The position numbers and the translations under genes are program-made. Positions 56,098 through 64,000 of a stretch of 64,000 nucleotides of DNA are shown piece after piece. The stretch spans positions 1 through 64,000 of the forward strand of contig NZ_LLWP01000012.1 in the NCBI RefSeq assembly GCF_001412215.1, given 5' to 3'. Each line of letters starts with the position of its first letter. Position 1 is the first letter of the stretch. The stretch comes from Pedobacter sp. Hv1 (lineage in GTDB: Bacteria; Bacteroidota; Bacteroidia; Sphingobacteriales; Sphingobacteriaceae). Under the pieces are notes generated by a model. It did no database searches. It was not told the DNA's origin and saw only the letters and a program-made list of their open reading frames with translations.

Positions 56098-56592
56098 TTA
56101 CCAGTTATCCACCCTTTCATATTGAGTAAGCAGCTGGTTGTGTGGCGAGGTAAATAAGAGGGGCCTGCCTTTAAAATCTATAAAGTTTTTTGCCCTGTCG
56201 TCTATCATCACATCTGTATTTACGATTTTCTCTCCACAAAAAATGATGTTCTTCCAAGTAATAAATGGAAAATGTTCAGCCAACCAATGGTACTTATCTT
56301 CTAGAGAATTAGGGAATTCCATAGCAGCAGAAACGATGTAAACTTCATGTTTTTCTTGTAGTTTTTTAACCGCTTCTACACTACCCTCAATTAAAGGCAG
56401 ATTTCTAAAAAAGCCCTTTTCATTAATGTAATCGAACCATTTGTTGTTTATGTGTTCAGGTACATGGTGGTAAATCTCATTTCCTGGATCTAATTTTAAA
56501 TCTAAAGGAGTTCCGTAATCACGATTGTAAAGTTCTATAAATTTACGAATGGGATCGGCTAGGACTTCGTCCATATCTATGGCTATCTTCAT
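56098..56592 (-). CDS. 5'-deoxynucleotidase-like HAD hydrolase (NT5C type)
   Basis: 164 aa from MKIAIDMDE (56592). HAD motif I DMDEVLADP near the N-terminus, motif II region YIVSAAMEFP, motif IV DVMIDDRAKN. Matches the 5'(3')-deoxyribonucleotidase family; probably removes phosphate from nucleotides. Confidence 0.85.
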   Translation of the reverse strand: MKIAIDMDEVLADPIRKFIELYNRDYGTPLDLKLDPGNEIYHHVPEHINNKWFDYINEKGFFRNLPLIEGSVEAVKKLQEKHEVYIVSAAMEFPNSLEDKYHWLAEHFPFITWKNIIFCGEKIVNTDVMIDDRAKNFIDFKGRPLLFTSPHNQLLTQYERVDNW

Positions 56593-56740
56593 AGGTATAA
56601 ATATCCTCAATTGAGATTACAGTTGTGTTATTTGAATTTAAAATTTTGTTTATCAATTTGAGTTTGGGGTATAGCGATAGGTGTTCATTACCATAAAGAG
56701 TCGATAGGTTATGGATCATAAACTAAAGACTTTCTGGAAA

Positions 56741-56772
56741 CTTGCTAGTTATTAGTATTTTACTTACCTTTG
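56741..56772 (+). promoter_or_regulatory. Promoter of rpsP
   Basis: CTTG at 56741-56744, 20-nt spacer, TACCTTTG at 56765-56772. Good Bacteroidota-type promoter, start near 56779. Confidence 0.65.
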
Positions 56773-56829
56773 CATCCCCGCAAGCATGAAGCTCCGGGAA
56801 CTATGTTGAATACATAAATTTTAAAAGAA

Positions 56830-57438
56830 ATGGCAACTAAAATCAGATTGCAAAGATTCGGTAAAAAAGGGAAACCTTTTTTCCACGTGGTAGTAGCGGA
56901 TTCTCGCTCTCCAAGAGATGGTAAATTTATTGAGCGTTTAGGTTCTTATAACCCAAACACCAATCCTGCAACTATCGAAATTAACTTCGAAAAAACTTTA
57001 GACTGGGTAAACAAAGGTGCACAACCTACGGATACTGCCCGTGCTATCCTTTCTTACAAAGGTGTTTTATACAAAAAACACTTAGAAGGTGGTGTTAAAA
57101 AAGGCGCTTTAACTGCAGAACAAGCTGATGCTAAATTTGAGCAATGGTTAGCTGCTAAAGGTGGTCAAATCGAAGGCAAAAAAGAAAACTTAAGCGCAAG
57201 CAAAGGCGAAGCTAAAAAAGCTGCTTTAGCTGCTGAGGCTAAGAAAAATGCTGACCGTGCTGCTGCAATTGCATTGAAAAATGCACCTGTAGTTGAAGAG
57301 GTTGTTGAAGAAGAAGTAGTAGCTGAAGAGGCTCCTGCTGCTGAAGCTGCAACTGAAGAAGTGGTAGCAGAAACTCCAGCTGTTGAAGAAGCTCCTGCTG
57401 CTGAAACTACTGAAGAAGAAACAAAAGAAGAAGCTTAA
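56830..57438 (+). CDS. rpsP: Ribosomal protein bS16
   Basis: 202 aa. The first 80 residues are normal bS16 (KIRLQRFGKKGKPFFHVVVA, SRSPRDGKFIERLGSYNPNT). The rest is a long Lys/Ala then Glu/Ala/Val-rich tail (about 115-202), roughly doubling the usual length, a feature of several Bacteroidota. Followed by a terminator and rimM. Confidence 0.97.
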   Translation: MATKIRLQRFGKKGKPFFHVVVADSRSPRDGKFIERLGSYNPNTNPATIEINFEKTLDWVNKGAQPTDTARAILSYKGVLYKKHLEGGVKKGALTAEQADAKFEQWLAAKGGQIEGKKENLSASKGEAKKAALAAEAKKNADRAAAIALKNAPVVEEVVEEEVVAEEAPAAEAATEEVVAETPAVEEAPAAETTEEETKEEA

Positions 57439-57462
57439 TCATCAGATTGGTTTTAACTTACG

Positions 57463-57497
57463 ATAGCGTTCTGATTAATCAGAACGCTATTTTTATT
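57463..57497 (+). terminator. Terminator after rpsP
   Basis: A 28-nt perfect palindrome (57463-57490; ATAGCGTTCTGATT and its complement) followed by TTTTTATTT. It may separate or attenuate rimM expression. Confidence 0.88.
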
Positions 57498-57542
57498 TAA
57501 AGATTAAGGTCCTCCACACAACAAGACCAAAATATCATTATC

Positions 57543-58070
57543 ATGCAAAAGGAAGAAGCATTTTACATCGGCTACATTACCAAAACAAAAGGATTAAAAG
57601 GAGAGGTACAGTTGTATTTCGAGTTTGAAGATTATGAAGCCTTAGATTTAGATGTGGTTTTTGCCGACCTGAATGGTAAAATGGTTCCCTTTTTTGTGTC
57701 TTCTTACAAGCTCTATCCCAATCAAACAGGTCTTTTCTACTTTGATGACCTAGACCACATCGATAAAGCTCAAGCATTGGTTAAAAAGAAGGTTTATATG
57801 CCTTTAAATAAAATGCCAGAACGAGATGAAGATGACTTTACCTATGATGATCTAAAAGGTTATACGGCGGTAGACGAAACACATGGCGAATTGGGTGAAA
57901 TTATTGCCATTAATGAATACCCTCAACAATTTGTAGCTACTGTGCTTTACAAAGAAAAAGAGATTCTCTTCCCCTTAAATGAAGATATGATTGTTGAAAT
58001 TGATGAAGAAAATAAAACTTTATTGGTCGATTTGCCAGAAGGTTTATTGGATATTTATCTTAATTCATAA
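57543..58070 (+). CDS. rimM: 16S rRNA processing protein RimM
   Basis: 175 aa. N-terminal RimM barrel (IGYITKTKGLKGEVQLYFEF) and C-terminal PRC-barrel (YTAVDETHGELGEIIAINEY; LFPLNEDMIVEIDEENKTL). Helps mature the 30S subunit and is classically next to rpsP. Confidence 0.95.
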   Translation: MQKEEAFYIGYITKTKGLKGEVQLYFEFEDYEALDLDVVFADLNGKMVPFFVSSYKLYPNQTGLFYFDDLDHIDKAQALVKKKVYMPLNKMPERDEDDFTYDDLKGYTAVDETHGELGEIIAINEYPQQFVATVLYKEKEILFPLNEDMIVEIDEENKTLLVDLPEGLLDIYLNS

Positions 58071-58109
58071 AAATTCAAACAATAACCTAGCTTGTAGCGT
58101 TCAGTTTAA

Positions 58110-58745
58110 ATGAAACGCTTTATTTTATTCGCCTTGTTACTTGTTTTATTTTATGGTTGTACCAATCAACCCGAAAAAAAAGCAGGAACCGATGCTGTTG
58201 ATAGCCTAAAAAAAGTGCCCCCGAGATCATCTAGGGCATTAACCCAACAAGATTCGATTAAAGCAACCGGAAGGCAAGTTTTGTCATTCCTTAAAGACCA
58301 TAATTACAAAGAGTTAATCAAATATTTTTCGGCTGATGGGGTCCTTTTTTCTCCTTATGGATTTATTGATACTGCCAAATCAAAAAAATTAAGCCCAGAA
58401 GACTTTCTACAAGCTGTTGATAAAAAATGGATCCTTACCTGGGGCAGTTTTGATGGTACGGGCGAGCCCATCAAGCTAACTGTTCCTTCTTATTTAAAAA
58501 AGTTTGTTTACAATGCTGATTACCTCAGTGCCGAGGCGATTGGTTTTGATGAGGTGATGAAACAGGGAAATTCATTGAACAACCTCGAAGCCATTTATCC
58601 AAATCATCATTTTATAGATTATTACTTTAGTGGCTTTGACCAAAAATATAACGGCATGGATTGGACCAGTTTAAAACTCGTTTTTGAGAATGAAGATGGT
58701 CAATATTTTTTAGTTGCGATTATACACGATCAGTGGACTGTTTAA
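58110..58745 (+). CDS. Predicted lipoprotein of unknown function
   Basis: 211 aa with lipoprotein signal (LFYGC, lipidated Cys17), then a Lys/Pro-rich linker and a globular domain. I recognise no family. The end (YFLVAIIHDQWTV) is typical of domains that fold into a beta-sheet. Confidence 0.75.
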   Translation: MKRFILFALLLVLFYGCTNQPEKKAGTDAVDSLKKVPPRSSRALTQQDSIKATGRQVLSFLKDHNYKELIKYFSADGVLFSPYGFIDTAKSKKLSPEDFLQAVDKKWILTWGSFDGTGEPIKLTVPSYLKKFVYNADYLSAEAIGFDEVMKQGNSLNNLEAIYPNHHFIDYYFSGFDQKYNGMDWTSLKLVFENEDGQYFLVAIIHDQWTV

Positions 58746-58802
58746 GTTCTAGCAAAATTCATTAGCCATTAATTTCTTATTTTTGATCAAATTTTTAGCA
58801 AA

Positions 58803-60077
58803 ATGGAAATCACTGGTGTTATTTTATTGGTCGTTATTTTAATAGTGCTTATTGTTCTCTTATTGCGCAAGCCTTCCGTTCCTAAAAACGACGAAACTAT
58901 TAATTATCTCAAAGAGGAAAAGCTAAAATTAGCCGACGAATTAAATGATCTACGTGAACGTTTTGGTGTAGAACGTAGCAATTTGATCAAAGCCGAAGCA
59001 TTGGTTGTTTCCTATCGTGAAAAACTAGCAGAACAGCATAAAAATTTAGAAGACCTCCAACAAAAATTTACACTCGAATTTTCGCTCGTTGCCAATAAGA
59101 TACTGGAAGAAAAAAGTGCAAAGTTTACCGCACAAAACCAGAGCAATATGGATTCTATCTTGAACCCATTAAAGGCGAATATCAAATCTTTTGAAGAAAA
59201 GGTGGATAAAGTTTACCAAACGGAAGCTGCAGAAAGAAACCATTTAAAAGGTGTGATTTTTCAGCTAATGGACCAAAGTAAGCAGATACAAACCGATGCC
59301 AATAATTTAACCAAAGCCTTAAAAGGCGACAGCAAAAAACAAGGCAATTGGGGTGAAGTAATTCTAGAAAGAGTATTGGAACGTTCGGGATTAATTAAGG
59401 ATAGGGAATATCGCCTTCAGGCAAGCCTAAATAGCGCCGAAGGCGCCCGTTTACAGCCTGATGTAGTGATTGACCTGCCCGACGAAAAACATTTGATTGT
59501 AGACGCTAAAATCTCGTTGGTTGCCTACGAAAGAATGATGAATGCCGAAAGCGAAGAAGAAAAGGTATTGAACCTTAAACAACATCTCGTTTCGGTAAAA
59601 GCACACATTGACGGCTTGGCTGGTAAAAACTACCAAAATCTCTACCAGATCAATTCTCCAGATTTTGTATTGTTGTTTATGCCCATCGAATCTTCTTTTA
59701 GTGTTACCGTGCAGGCAGACAACGAATTGTTCAATTATGCTTGGGACAGAAAGGTGGTGATCGTTAGTCCTACTACCTTATTGGCTACCTTACGTACCAT
59801 AGCAAGCATTTGGAAGGTAGACAGACAAAATAAAAACGTATTTGAAATTGCTGAAGAGGCGGGAGCCCTATATGATAAGTTTGTTGGTTTTTTAGAGGAT
59901 ATGGAGAAAATTGGGAAACATTTAGACCTTACCCAAAAAGCACATGATGATGCTTTTAAAAAACTACAATATGGCAATGGAAATCTGATTGGAAAGGTAG
60001 AAAAAATTAAAAAATTAGGCGCCAAAACAAAGGCCAATAAACAAATCGATTCTAAGTTTTTAGAAGAGGAAGAATAA
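58803..60077 (+). CDS. rmuC: RmuC-family protein
   Basis: 424 aa. N-terminal membrane anchor (VILLVVILIVLIVLLL), long coiled coil (about 30-160), then the RmuC domain with KKQGNWGEVILERVLERSGL and QPDVVIDLPDEKHLIVDAKI, a nuclease-like fold. Linked to limiting recombination at inverted repeats. Confidence 0.95.
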   Translation: MEITGVILLVVILIVLIVLLLRKPSVPKNDETINYLKEEKLKLADELNDLRERFGVERSNLIKAEALVVSYREKLAEQHKNLEDLQQKFTLEFSLVANKILEEKSAKFTAQNQSNMDSILNPLKANIKSFEEKVDKVYQTEAAERNHLKGVIFQLMDQSKQIQTDANNLTKALKGDSKKQGNWGEVILERVLERSGLIKDREYRLQASLNSAEGARLQPDVVIDLPDEKHLIVDAKISLVAYERMMNAESEEEKVLNLKQHLVSVKAHIDGLAGKNYQNLYQINSPDFVLLFMPIESSFSVTVQADNELFNYAWDRKVVIVSPTTLLATLRTIASIWKVDRQNKNVFEIAEEAGALYDKFVGFLEDMEKIGKHLDLTQKAHDDAFKKLQYGNGNLIGKVEKIKKLGAKTKANKQIDSKFLEEEE

Positions 60078-60083
60078 GGAAAT

Positions 60084-60117
60084 AGTATCAAGATGTGAGT
60101 ATCAAGTATCAAGATGT
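60084..60117 (+). repeat. Short direct repeats AGTATCAAGATGT
   Basis: Two exact copies (60084-60096, 60105-60117) with a partial AGTATCAAG between them (60098-60106), in the gap between convergent rmuC and a methyltransferase. Possibly part of a dispersed intergenic repeat. Confidence 0.6.
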
Positions 60118-60204
60118 AGGCTATTGGTGGCAGAAATTACCTCCTTTAACTAGTTAGCTGTTTAGCCTATTTTCTATTCCCAATTAACTATTTACACAAT
60201 TAAA

Positions 60205-61008
60205 CTACTTCCTTGTGGCCACAACAGCAAACACCATTGGTATTTTATTGCCTAAATGTTTAATTCTATACTTTTTTGGTTCAAATTCTATGGTTTCGTT
60301 GAAACAATCATAAGGAGAGTAATCAAATTCATCGAAAGAATTGATTTCCATTCCATTGCCGATCAAACTATTTAACACCTCAGAAGTGCTATGGTTCCAG
60401 GTAATGTTTTTTTGTGTAATTTCTGAATCTTTGGCTGCATAAGTTCCATCTTCGATTTCAACAATGGCCTCATCTTTAAAATAGTTATAGGCAATTTGTT
60501 TAAAATAATCATCGAACATCCAAACTATAGGATGGAACTCTACAAATACAAACTTCCCTGCGGGCTTTAAATAACTCGCTATTAAATTGGCCCATTGGTT
60601 AAGATCTGGTAGCCAACCGATGGTACCATAACTCGTAAATACCATATCGAATTTTTCATCCAAATATTTGGGCAATTCGTAAATATTACAACAGATAAAA
60701 GAAGCATCAGTATTGGTTTGTATGGCTAACTCTTTTGCTTTATCTATTGCCTGGTCTGATAAATCTACACCCACAACACTAGCACCCAATCGGGCTAAAG
60801 AAATGCTATCTTGTCCGAAATGGCATTGCAAATGTAATATCCGTTTGCCTTTGATATCGCCCAGTATGCCAAGCTCAATCTCATTCAGTGAAGTATTTCC
60901 TTTTAAAAAACCTGCAACATCGTAAAATTCTGAATCAAAATGTACAGCAGTCTTGTTGTTCCAAGATTGTCGGTTAATATTGATATAGTCTAGTTCTTCG
61001 TAACTCAT
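60205..61008 (-). CDS. SAM-dependent methyltransferase
   Basis: 267 aa class I methyltransferase. Motif I ILHLQCHFGQDSISLARLGA, post-I VVGVDLSDQAIDKAKELA, and FDMVFTSYGTIGWLPDLNQW. Substrate unknown. Confidence 0.9.
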   Translation of the reverse strand: MSYEELDYININRQSWNNKTAVHFDSEFYDVAGFLKGNTSLNEIELGILGDIKGKRILHLQCHFGQDSISLARLGASVVGVDLSDQAIDKAKELAIQTNTDASFICCNIYELPKYLDEKFDMVFTSYGTIGWLPDLNQWANLIASYLKPAGKFVFVEFHPIVWMFDDYFKQIAYNYFKDEAIVEIEDGTYAAKDSEITQKNITWNHSTSEVLNSLIGNGMEINSFDEFDYSPYDCFNETIEFEPKKYRIKHLGNKIPMVFAVVATRK

Positions 61009-61021
61009 TTCTTTTCAGCTT

Positions 61022-61849
61022 TTAAAGCTTTATTTTTAGATTGTAAACTGTGCTTTTATCTTCATAAAAGATATTAAACTCATTCGTTGTAAACGAAACA
61101 ACCCTAAATTTCGAATACTTGGTTACTCCCTCTAACTGTCCGTTGATGATGATCAGTCCATTTTCATTCACAATACTATTTATACTAAACTGTTTACTGA
61201 TGACTTGTTGTTCCAAATCTGATGAACTGCTATACAGTTTAGATTCTTGTATTGCAGGATAAGAAGTATTGGTTTTTACTAATTTCACAAAATTATCATA
61301 ACTAGGCAGCCTATTGCTATACACAATGCCAGTTAGGTTAGTTTCGGTAGAAGAACCAGATTGATACTCGCTCCCAAATTTATTTCCTTCTGTTCGTTGG
61401 TTGGTAAGGTAGATGATATTACCTCCTTGAATAGCCGCTTGGATTTTAAGCTTACGGTAGGCTCTTTCTTTTACTCGTTCTTGATTGGAAAGTACCGTAG
61501 TACCTTTTGCTTTGGAGCTAGCATCGCCCAATTTGAAAAGACCTTTGATCTCATATTCAACCTGGGTTATGGTTACATTATCGTAATCGTTAACACTATT
61601 TACATTTTTAAACGATGTTGCTTCTGTAAAAGTCTGGATTCTTCCATTTTTAAAAACGATTTTATGTACCGCGTTTTTGTAGATAGAATTGTTCAGTTCT
61701 TCTCCAACAAAAGCATACTTTACAGCATCGGTTGTTATTTCTTTAACTACACAAGCAATCTTTTCGTTGTTTGTAAAGATGGTATCGGTTTGTCCATAAA
61801 CAATACCTGTTAATGTAGCCATCACTAATGTTAACAGTGTCTTTTTCAT
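61022..61849 (-). CDS. Secreted protein of unknown function
   Basis: 275 aa. Signal peptide ending near VYGQ. The early segment (FTNNEKIACVVKEITTDAVK; IYKNAVHKIVFKNGRIQTF) resembles repeated short beta domains seen in secreted Bacteroidota proteins. No named family is recognised. Downstream of thiL on the same strand. Confidence 0.75.
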   Translation of the reverse strand: MKKTLLTLVMATLTGIVYGQTDTIFTNNEKIACVVKEITTDAVKYAFVGEELNNSIYKNAVHKIVFKNGRIQTFTEATSFKNVNSVNDYDNVTITQVEYEIKGLFKLGDASSKAKGTTVLSNQERVKERAYRKLKIQAAIQGGNIIYLTNQRTEGNKFGSEYQSGSSTETNLTGIVYSNRLPSYDNFVKLVKTNTSYPAIQESKLYSSSSDLEQQVISKQFSINSIVNENGLIIINGQLEGVTKYSKFRVVSFTTNEFNIFYEDKSTVYNLKIKL

Positions 61850-61867
61850 ATTGTATCGATTAATTTG

Positions 61868-62908
61868 TTACCTTTTAAAAGCATTCCAACCTTGTGCTTT
61901 TAGCTCATGCACTACGTTAGATTTGGATACCATTTTACAGCCAGAATTTTTATCTGTGATGTGTCCAATAATGCTAATGTCAATATCATTTTTCAATTTA
62001 TTGTAATCTGCTTGTTTAATGGTAAACAACAGCTCATAATCTTCGCCTCCATTTAAAGCACATACCGTTGGATCTAAACCTAGTTCGCGAGCAGTTTCAT
62101 AAGTCATCGGATCTATCGGTAGTTTTTCTTCATATAACGTACATCCTTTCTCAGATTGTGTACAGATGTGAATAATTTCAGAAGCCAATCCATCAGAAAC
62201 ATCAATCATCGAAGTAGGCTTAATTTTCATTTGTGCCAATAAATCAACAATATCTCTTCTTCCTTCTGGTTTCAACTGACGTTCGATAATGTAATCTTTA
62301 CCCTCTAAATCTGGTTGTAATTGTGGATTTTCTAAAAAGATCTGTTTCTCTCTTTCTAAAATTTGTAGGCCTACATAAGCCCCACCTAAATCGCCAGAAA
62401 CACACAATAAATCTCCTTCTTCTGCGCCATTTCTGTAACAAACATCGGCTTTTGCTGCATGTCCAATACTGGTTACACTAATCACCAATCCTTGTTTACT
62501 CGAAGAAGTATCGCCACCAATTAGATCAATGTTAAATTTATTACAGGCCAATTCAATTCCCTTATAAATTTCTTCAACTGCTTCTAATGGAAATTTGCTC
62601 GATAAACCAATTGAAACTGTGATTTGGGTAGCAATACCATTCATTGCATAAATATCACTTAGGTTTACTTGTACGGCTTTATAACCTAAATGCATCAAGG
62701 GCACATAAGCCAAATCAAAATGAATGCCTTCTAGCAATAAATCTGTAGAAATTAACACCTGTTGGTCTTCAAAACTTAATACAGCCGCATCATCACCAAT
62801 ACCTTTGATACTGCTTTCGTGTTGTATTTTAAAGTTGTTAGTTAAGTGTTTGATCAATCCAAATTCACCTAATTCTGATATTGCTGTACGCTCTTTATTT
62901 TCAAACAT
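61868..62908 (-). CDS. thiL: Thiamine-monophosphate kinase ThiL
   Basis: 346 aa. GIGDDAAVLSF near the N-terminus, DLIGGDTSSSKQGLVISVTS and MIDVSDGLASEIIHI are ThiL signatures. Makes thiamine diphosphate, the cofactor also used by IlvB. The start overlaps the upstream peptidase stop (TAATG). Confidence 0.96.
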   Translation of the reverse strand: MFENKERTAISELGEFGLIKHLTNNFKIQHESSIKGIGDDAAVLSFEDQQVLISTDLLLEGIHFDLAYVPLMHLGYKAVQVNLSDIYAMNGIATQITVSIGLSSKFPLEAVEEIYKGIELACNKFNIDLIGGDTSSSKQGLVISVTSIGHAAKADVCYRNGAEEGDLLCVSGDLGGAYVGLQILEREKQIFLENPQLQPDLEGKDYIIERQLKPEGRRDIVDLLAQMKIKPTSMIDVSDGLASEIIHICTQSEKGCTLYEEKLPIDPMTYETARELGLDPTVCALNGGEDYELLFTIKQADYNKLKNDIDISIIGHITDKNSGCKMVSKSNVVHELKAQGWNAFKR

Positions 62909-64000
62909 TATACTTTCTTTTTAATCTCTTTTAAAACCCAATCTAATTCATTGTCTTTTCCAGCAACTACATCTTCAATTGTGTTTGTAATTTCTATATC
63001 CGGAAAAATACCCCTTCCAACAGTCTCCGTATGTGCATTAGGTACAATTGGATACAATCCCATTCTCAGTTTTAGCTTTGAGTTGGGTAAATTAATCATA
63101 GGAATAATTCCCGCAACACATCCATTGTATCCTCCACCTGTTTCTTGTCCAACAAAAGTTGCCCTATTTATTTGTTTAAGGTTAGCTGAAATTAGGGCAG
63201 AAGCAGAAAAAGTATACCCATTAATCAATACATAAATTTTACCATCGTAATGGTTTTCTTTAGGGTGTAAACTCTTTGTTCCTTTAAAGTTTACCCTGTA
63301 TTTATCTTTGTCTTTCTTTAAAAGCAGGCTATTTGCAATTTGAAAAGGAACCACCTTTAATATATTTAAAATTCCTTTCTCACGTACATAGGGATTAAAT
63401 CTATGGTCAACGGCTGTTTGTTGAAGGTATACAAAATCTTTATTTACCAAATATGAAAACAGGTCTCTGCAGGCTTTTAAAGATCCCCCACCATTATCTC
63501 TTAAATCTAAGATTAGATCTTTGGTTTGCCCCTTTTTTAAAGCTATAAAACTTTCTTTAAAGAATCTTTCGAAATTGGCATATGGAAAAGAAAAACTTTT
63601 CACTTTTAAGTAGGCCACGCTGCTATCTTTTTCTAAAAATTTTAAATCCAATATTGGATTTTTAAATTCATCATAGCCTTTATAATTCAATTTTTGTTTC
63701 GCTCTGGCTATTTTCTTTTCGGTAGCTTTTTCTTCTTTTGTTTTTTTCTTTACTACAGTACTATCTTTTACAACAGGTTTTTTATACGTGTTTAATTTAA
63801 GATCAATAATCGAATCTTTTTCATTTTTAACTTTAAAATCTACAAAGTCTTTATTGTCGTAAAAATTGGTATACCAATTAGTAAAAGATCTATTTAAAAC
63901 AGCTGTTTTAAAAGTTTGATTGTAACCATCTGAAGCAATATTTACTTTTAAGCCCTCAATAATTTCTATTGATGGAACATCATTTATGGCTATAATTTCA
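62908..64000 (-). CDS. S41-family (tail-specific-protease-like) peptidase, partial
   Basis: The frame is open to the window edge (about 363 codons); the N-terminus lies beyond 64000. The upstream part has a PDZ-like stretch (EIIAINDVPSIEIIEGLK) and a Lys-rich linker, then the S41 domain with LILDLRDNGGGSLKACRDLF, the Ser region GYTFSASALISA and FVGQETGGGYNG. Likely a periplasmic processing protease. An internal TTG at 63690 should not be taken as the start. Confidence 0.88.
   Translation of the reverse strand, partial: EIIAINDVPSIEIIEGLKVNIASDGYNQTFKTAVLNRSFTNWYTNFYDNKDFVDFKVKNEKDSIIDLKLNTYKKPVVKDSTVVKKKTKEEKATEKKIARAKQKLNYKGYDEFKNPILDLKFLEKDSSVAYLKVKSFSFPYANFERFFKESFIALKKGQTKDLILDLRDNGGGSLKACRDLFSYLVNKDFVYLQQTAVDHRFNPYVREKGILNILKVVPFQIANSLLLKKDKDKYRVNFKGTKSLHPKENHYDGKIYVLINGYTFSASALISANLKQINRATFVGQETGGGYNGCVAGIIPMINLPNSKLKLRMGLYPIVPNAHTETVGRGIFPDIEITNTIEDVVAGKDNELDWVLKEIKKKV

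Noticed and set aside
62908..63690. Reading the S41 peptidase as a complete 260-aa protein.
   Set aside because: The apparent start is an internal TTG and the frame stays open to the window edge with PDZ-like sequence upstream.
1..64000. CRISPR arrays, tRNA or rRNA genes, insertion sequences.
   Set aside because: No regularly spaced repeats, cloverleaf-like sequences or transposase frames were found on reading. A tRNAscan or ISfinder search would be needed to exclude them fully.

Overview
The window reads as a Bacteroidota chromosome, most likely Sphingobacteriaceae (Pedobacter-like). The support is AT-rich DNA, TAnnTTTG-type -7 promoter boxes, TonB-dependent receptors, LytTR signalling and a bS16 with a long Ala/Glu tail. 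About 54 kb of it is part of an integrative conjugative element (ICE) of the CTnDOT/TraA-G type. The last 10 kb looks like ordinary host chromosome. No integrase, tRNA or rRNA gene is visible, so the left ICE end lies outside the window and the right end (about 53.8-54.2 kb) is inferred.

Layout. (1) 1-1437, minus strand: traG (cut by the window edge), traF, traE. (2) 1634-14061, plus strand: a tight nine-gene defence operon. A type I restriction-modification system (half-size hsdS, hsdM, hsdS, hsdR, YgjP-like peptidase) carries between hsdS and hsdR a CD-NTase/SLATT pair (minimal CBASS) and a catalytically degenerate long Argonaute with a two-TM partner. The operon sits between traD and traE. 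(3) 14094-16231, minus: traD, two DUF3408 proteins, traA. (4) 16232-16931: oriT-like non-coding region. (5) 16932-20757, plus: mobA, relaxase mobB, coupling protein mobC. (6) 21074-28561, plus: ilvEDBNCA, giving a complete threonine-to-isoleucine (and valine) route, preceded by two tandem Ile-codon-rich leader peptides, each with its own terminator. (7) 28766-36509: DUF420 protein, TonB-dependent receptor, LytS/LytTR two-component pair, second beta-barrel receptor. (8) 36911-53787: rteC, a giant methylase-helicase, DUF1896, an inserted mcrBC pair, ORF6N protein, topoisomerase III, DUF3945, two HTH proteins and a second rteC. (9) 54183-64000: YbjQ-like protein, secreted hydrolase, Crp/Fnr regulator, nucleotidase, rpsP-rimM, lipoprotein, rmuC, methyltransferase, secreted unknown, thiL, S41 peptidase (cut).

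How it fits together. The minus-strand backbone operons (traA-D, traE-G, DUF1896-methylase, DUF3945-topB-ORF6N), and less clearly mobC, share a roughly 25-bp element upstream (core GCCAAAY-N2-TGCC-TYTGA-NN-GCCA). This looks like a common control site for transfer functions. Both defence cassettes (hsd/CBASS/pAgo and mcrBC) lie on the opposite strand in gaps between backbone operons, each diverging from a copy of this element. The element therefore carries conjugation genes, four kinds of anti-invader system and a metabolic operon with its own isoleucine-sensing attenuators.
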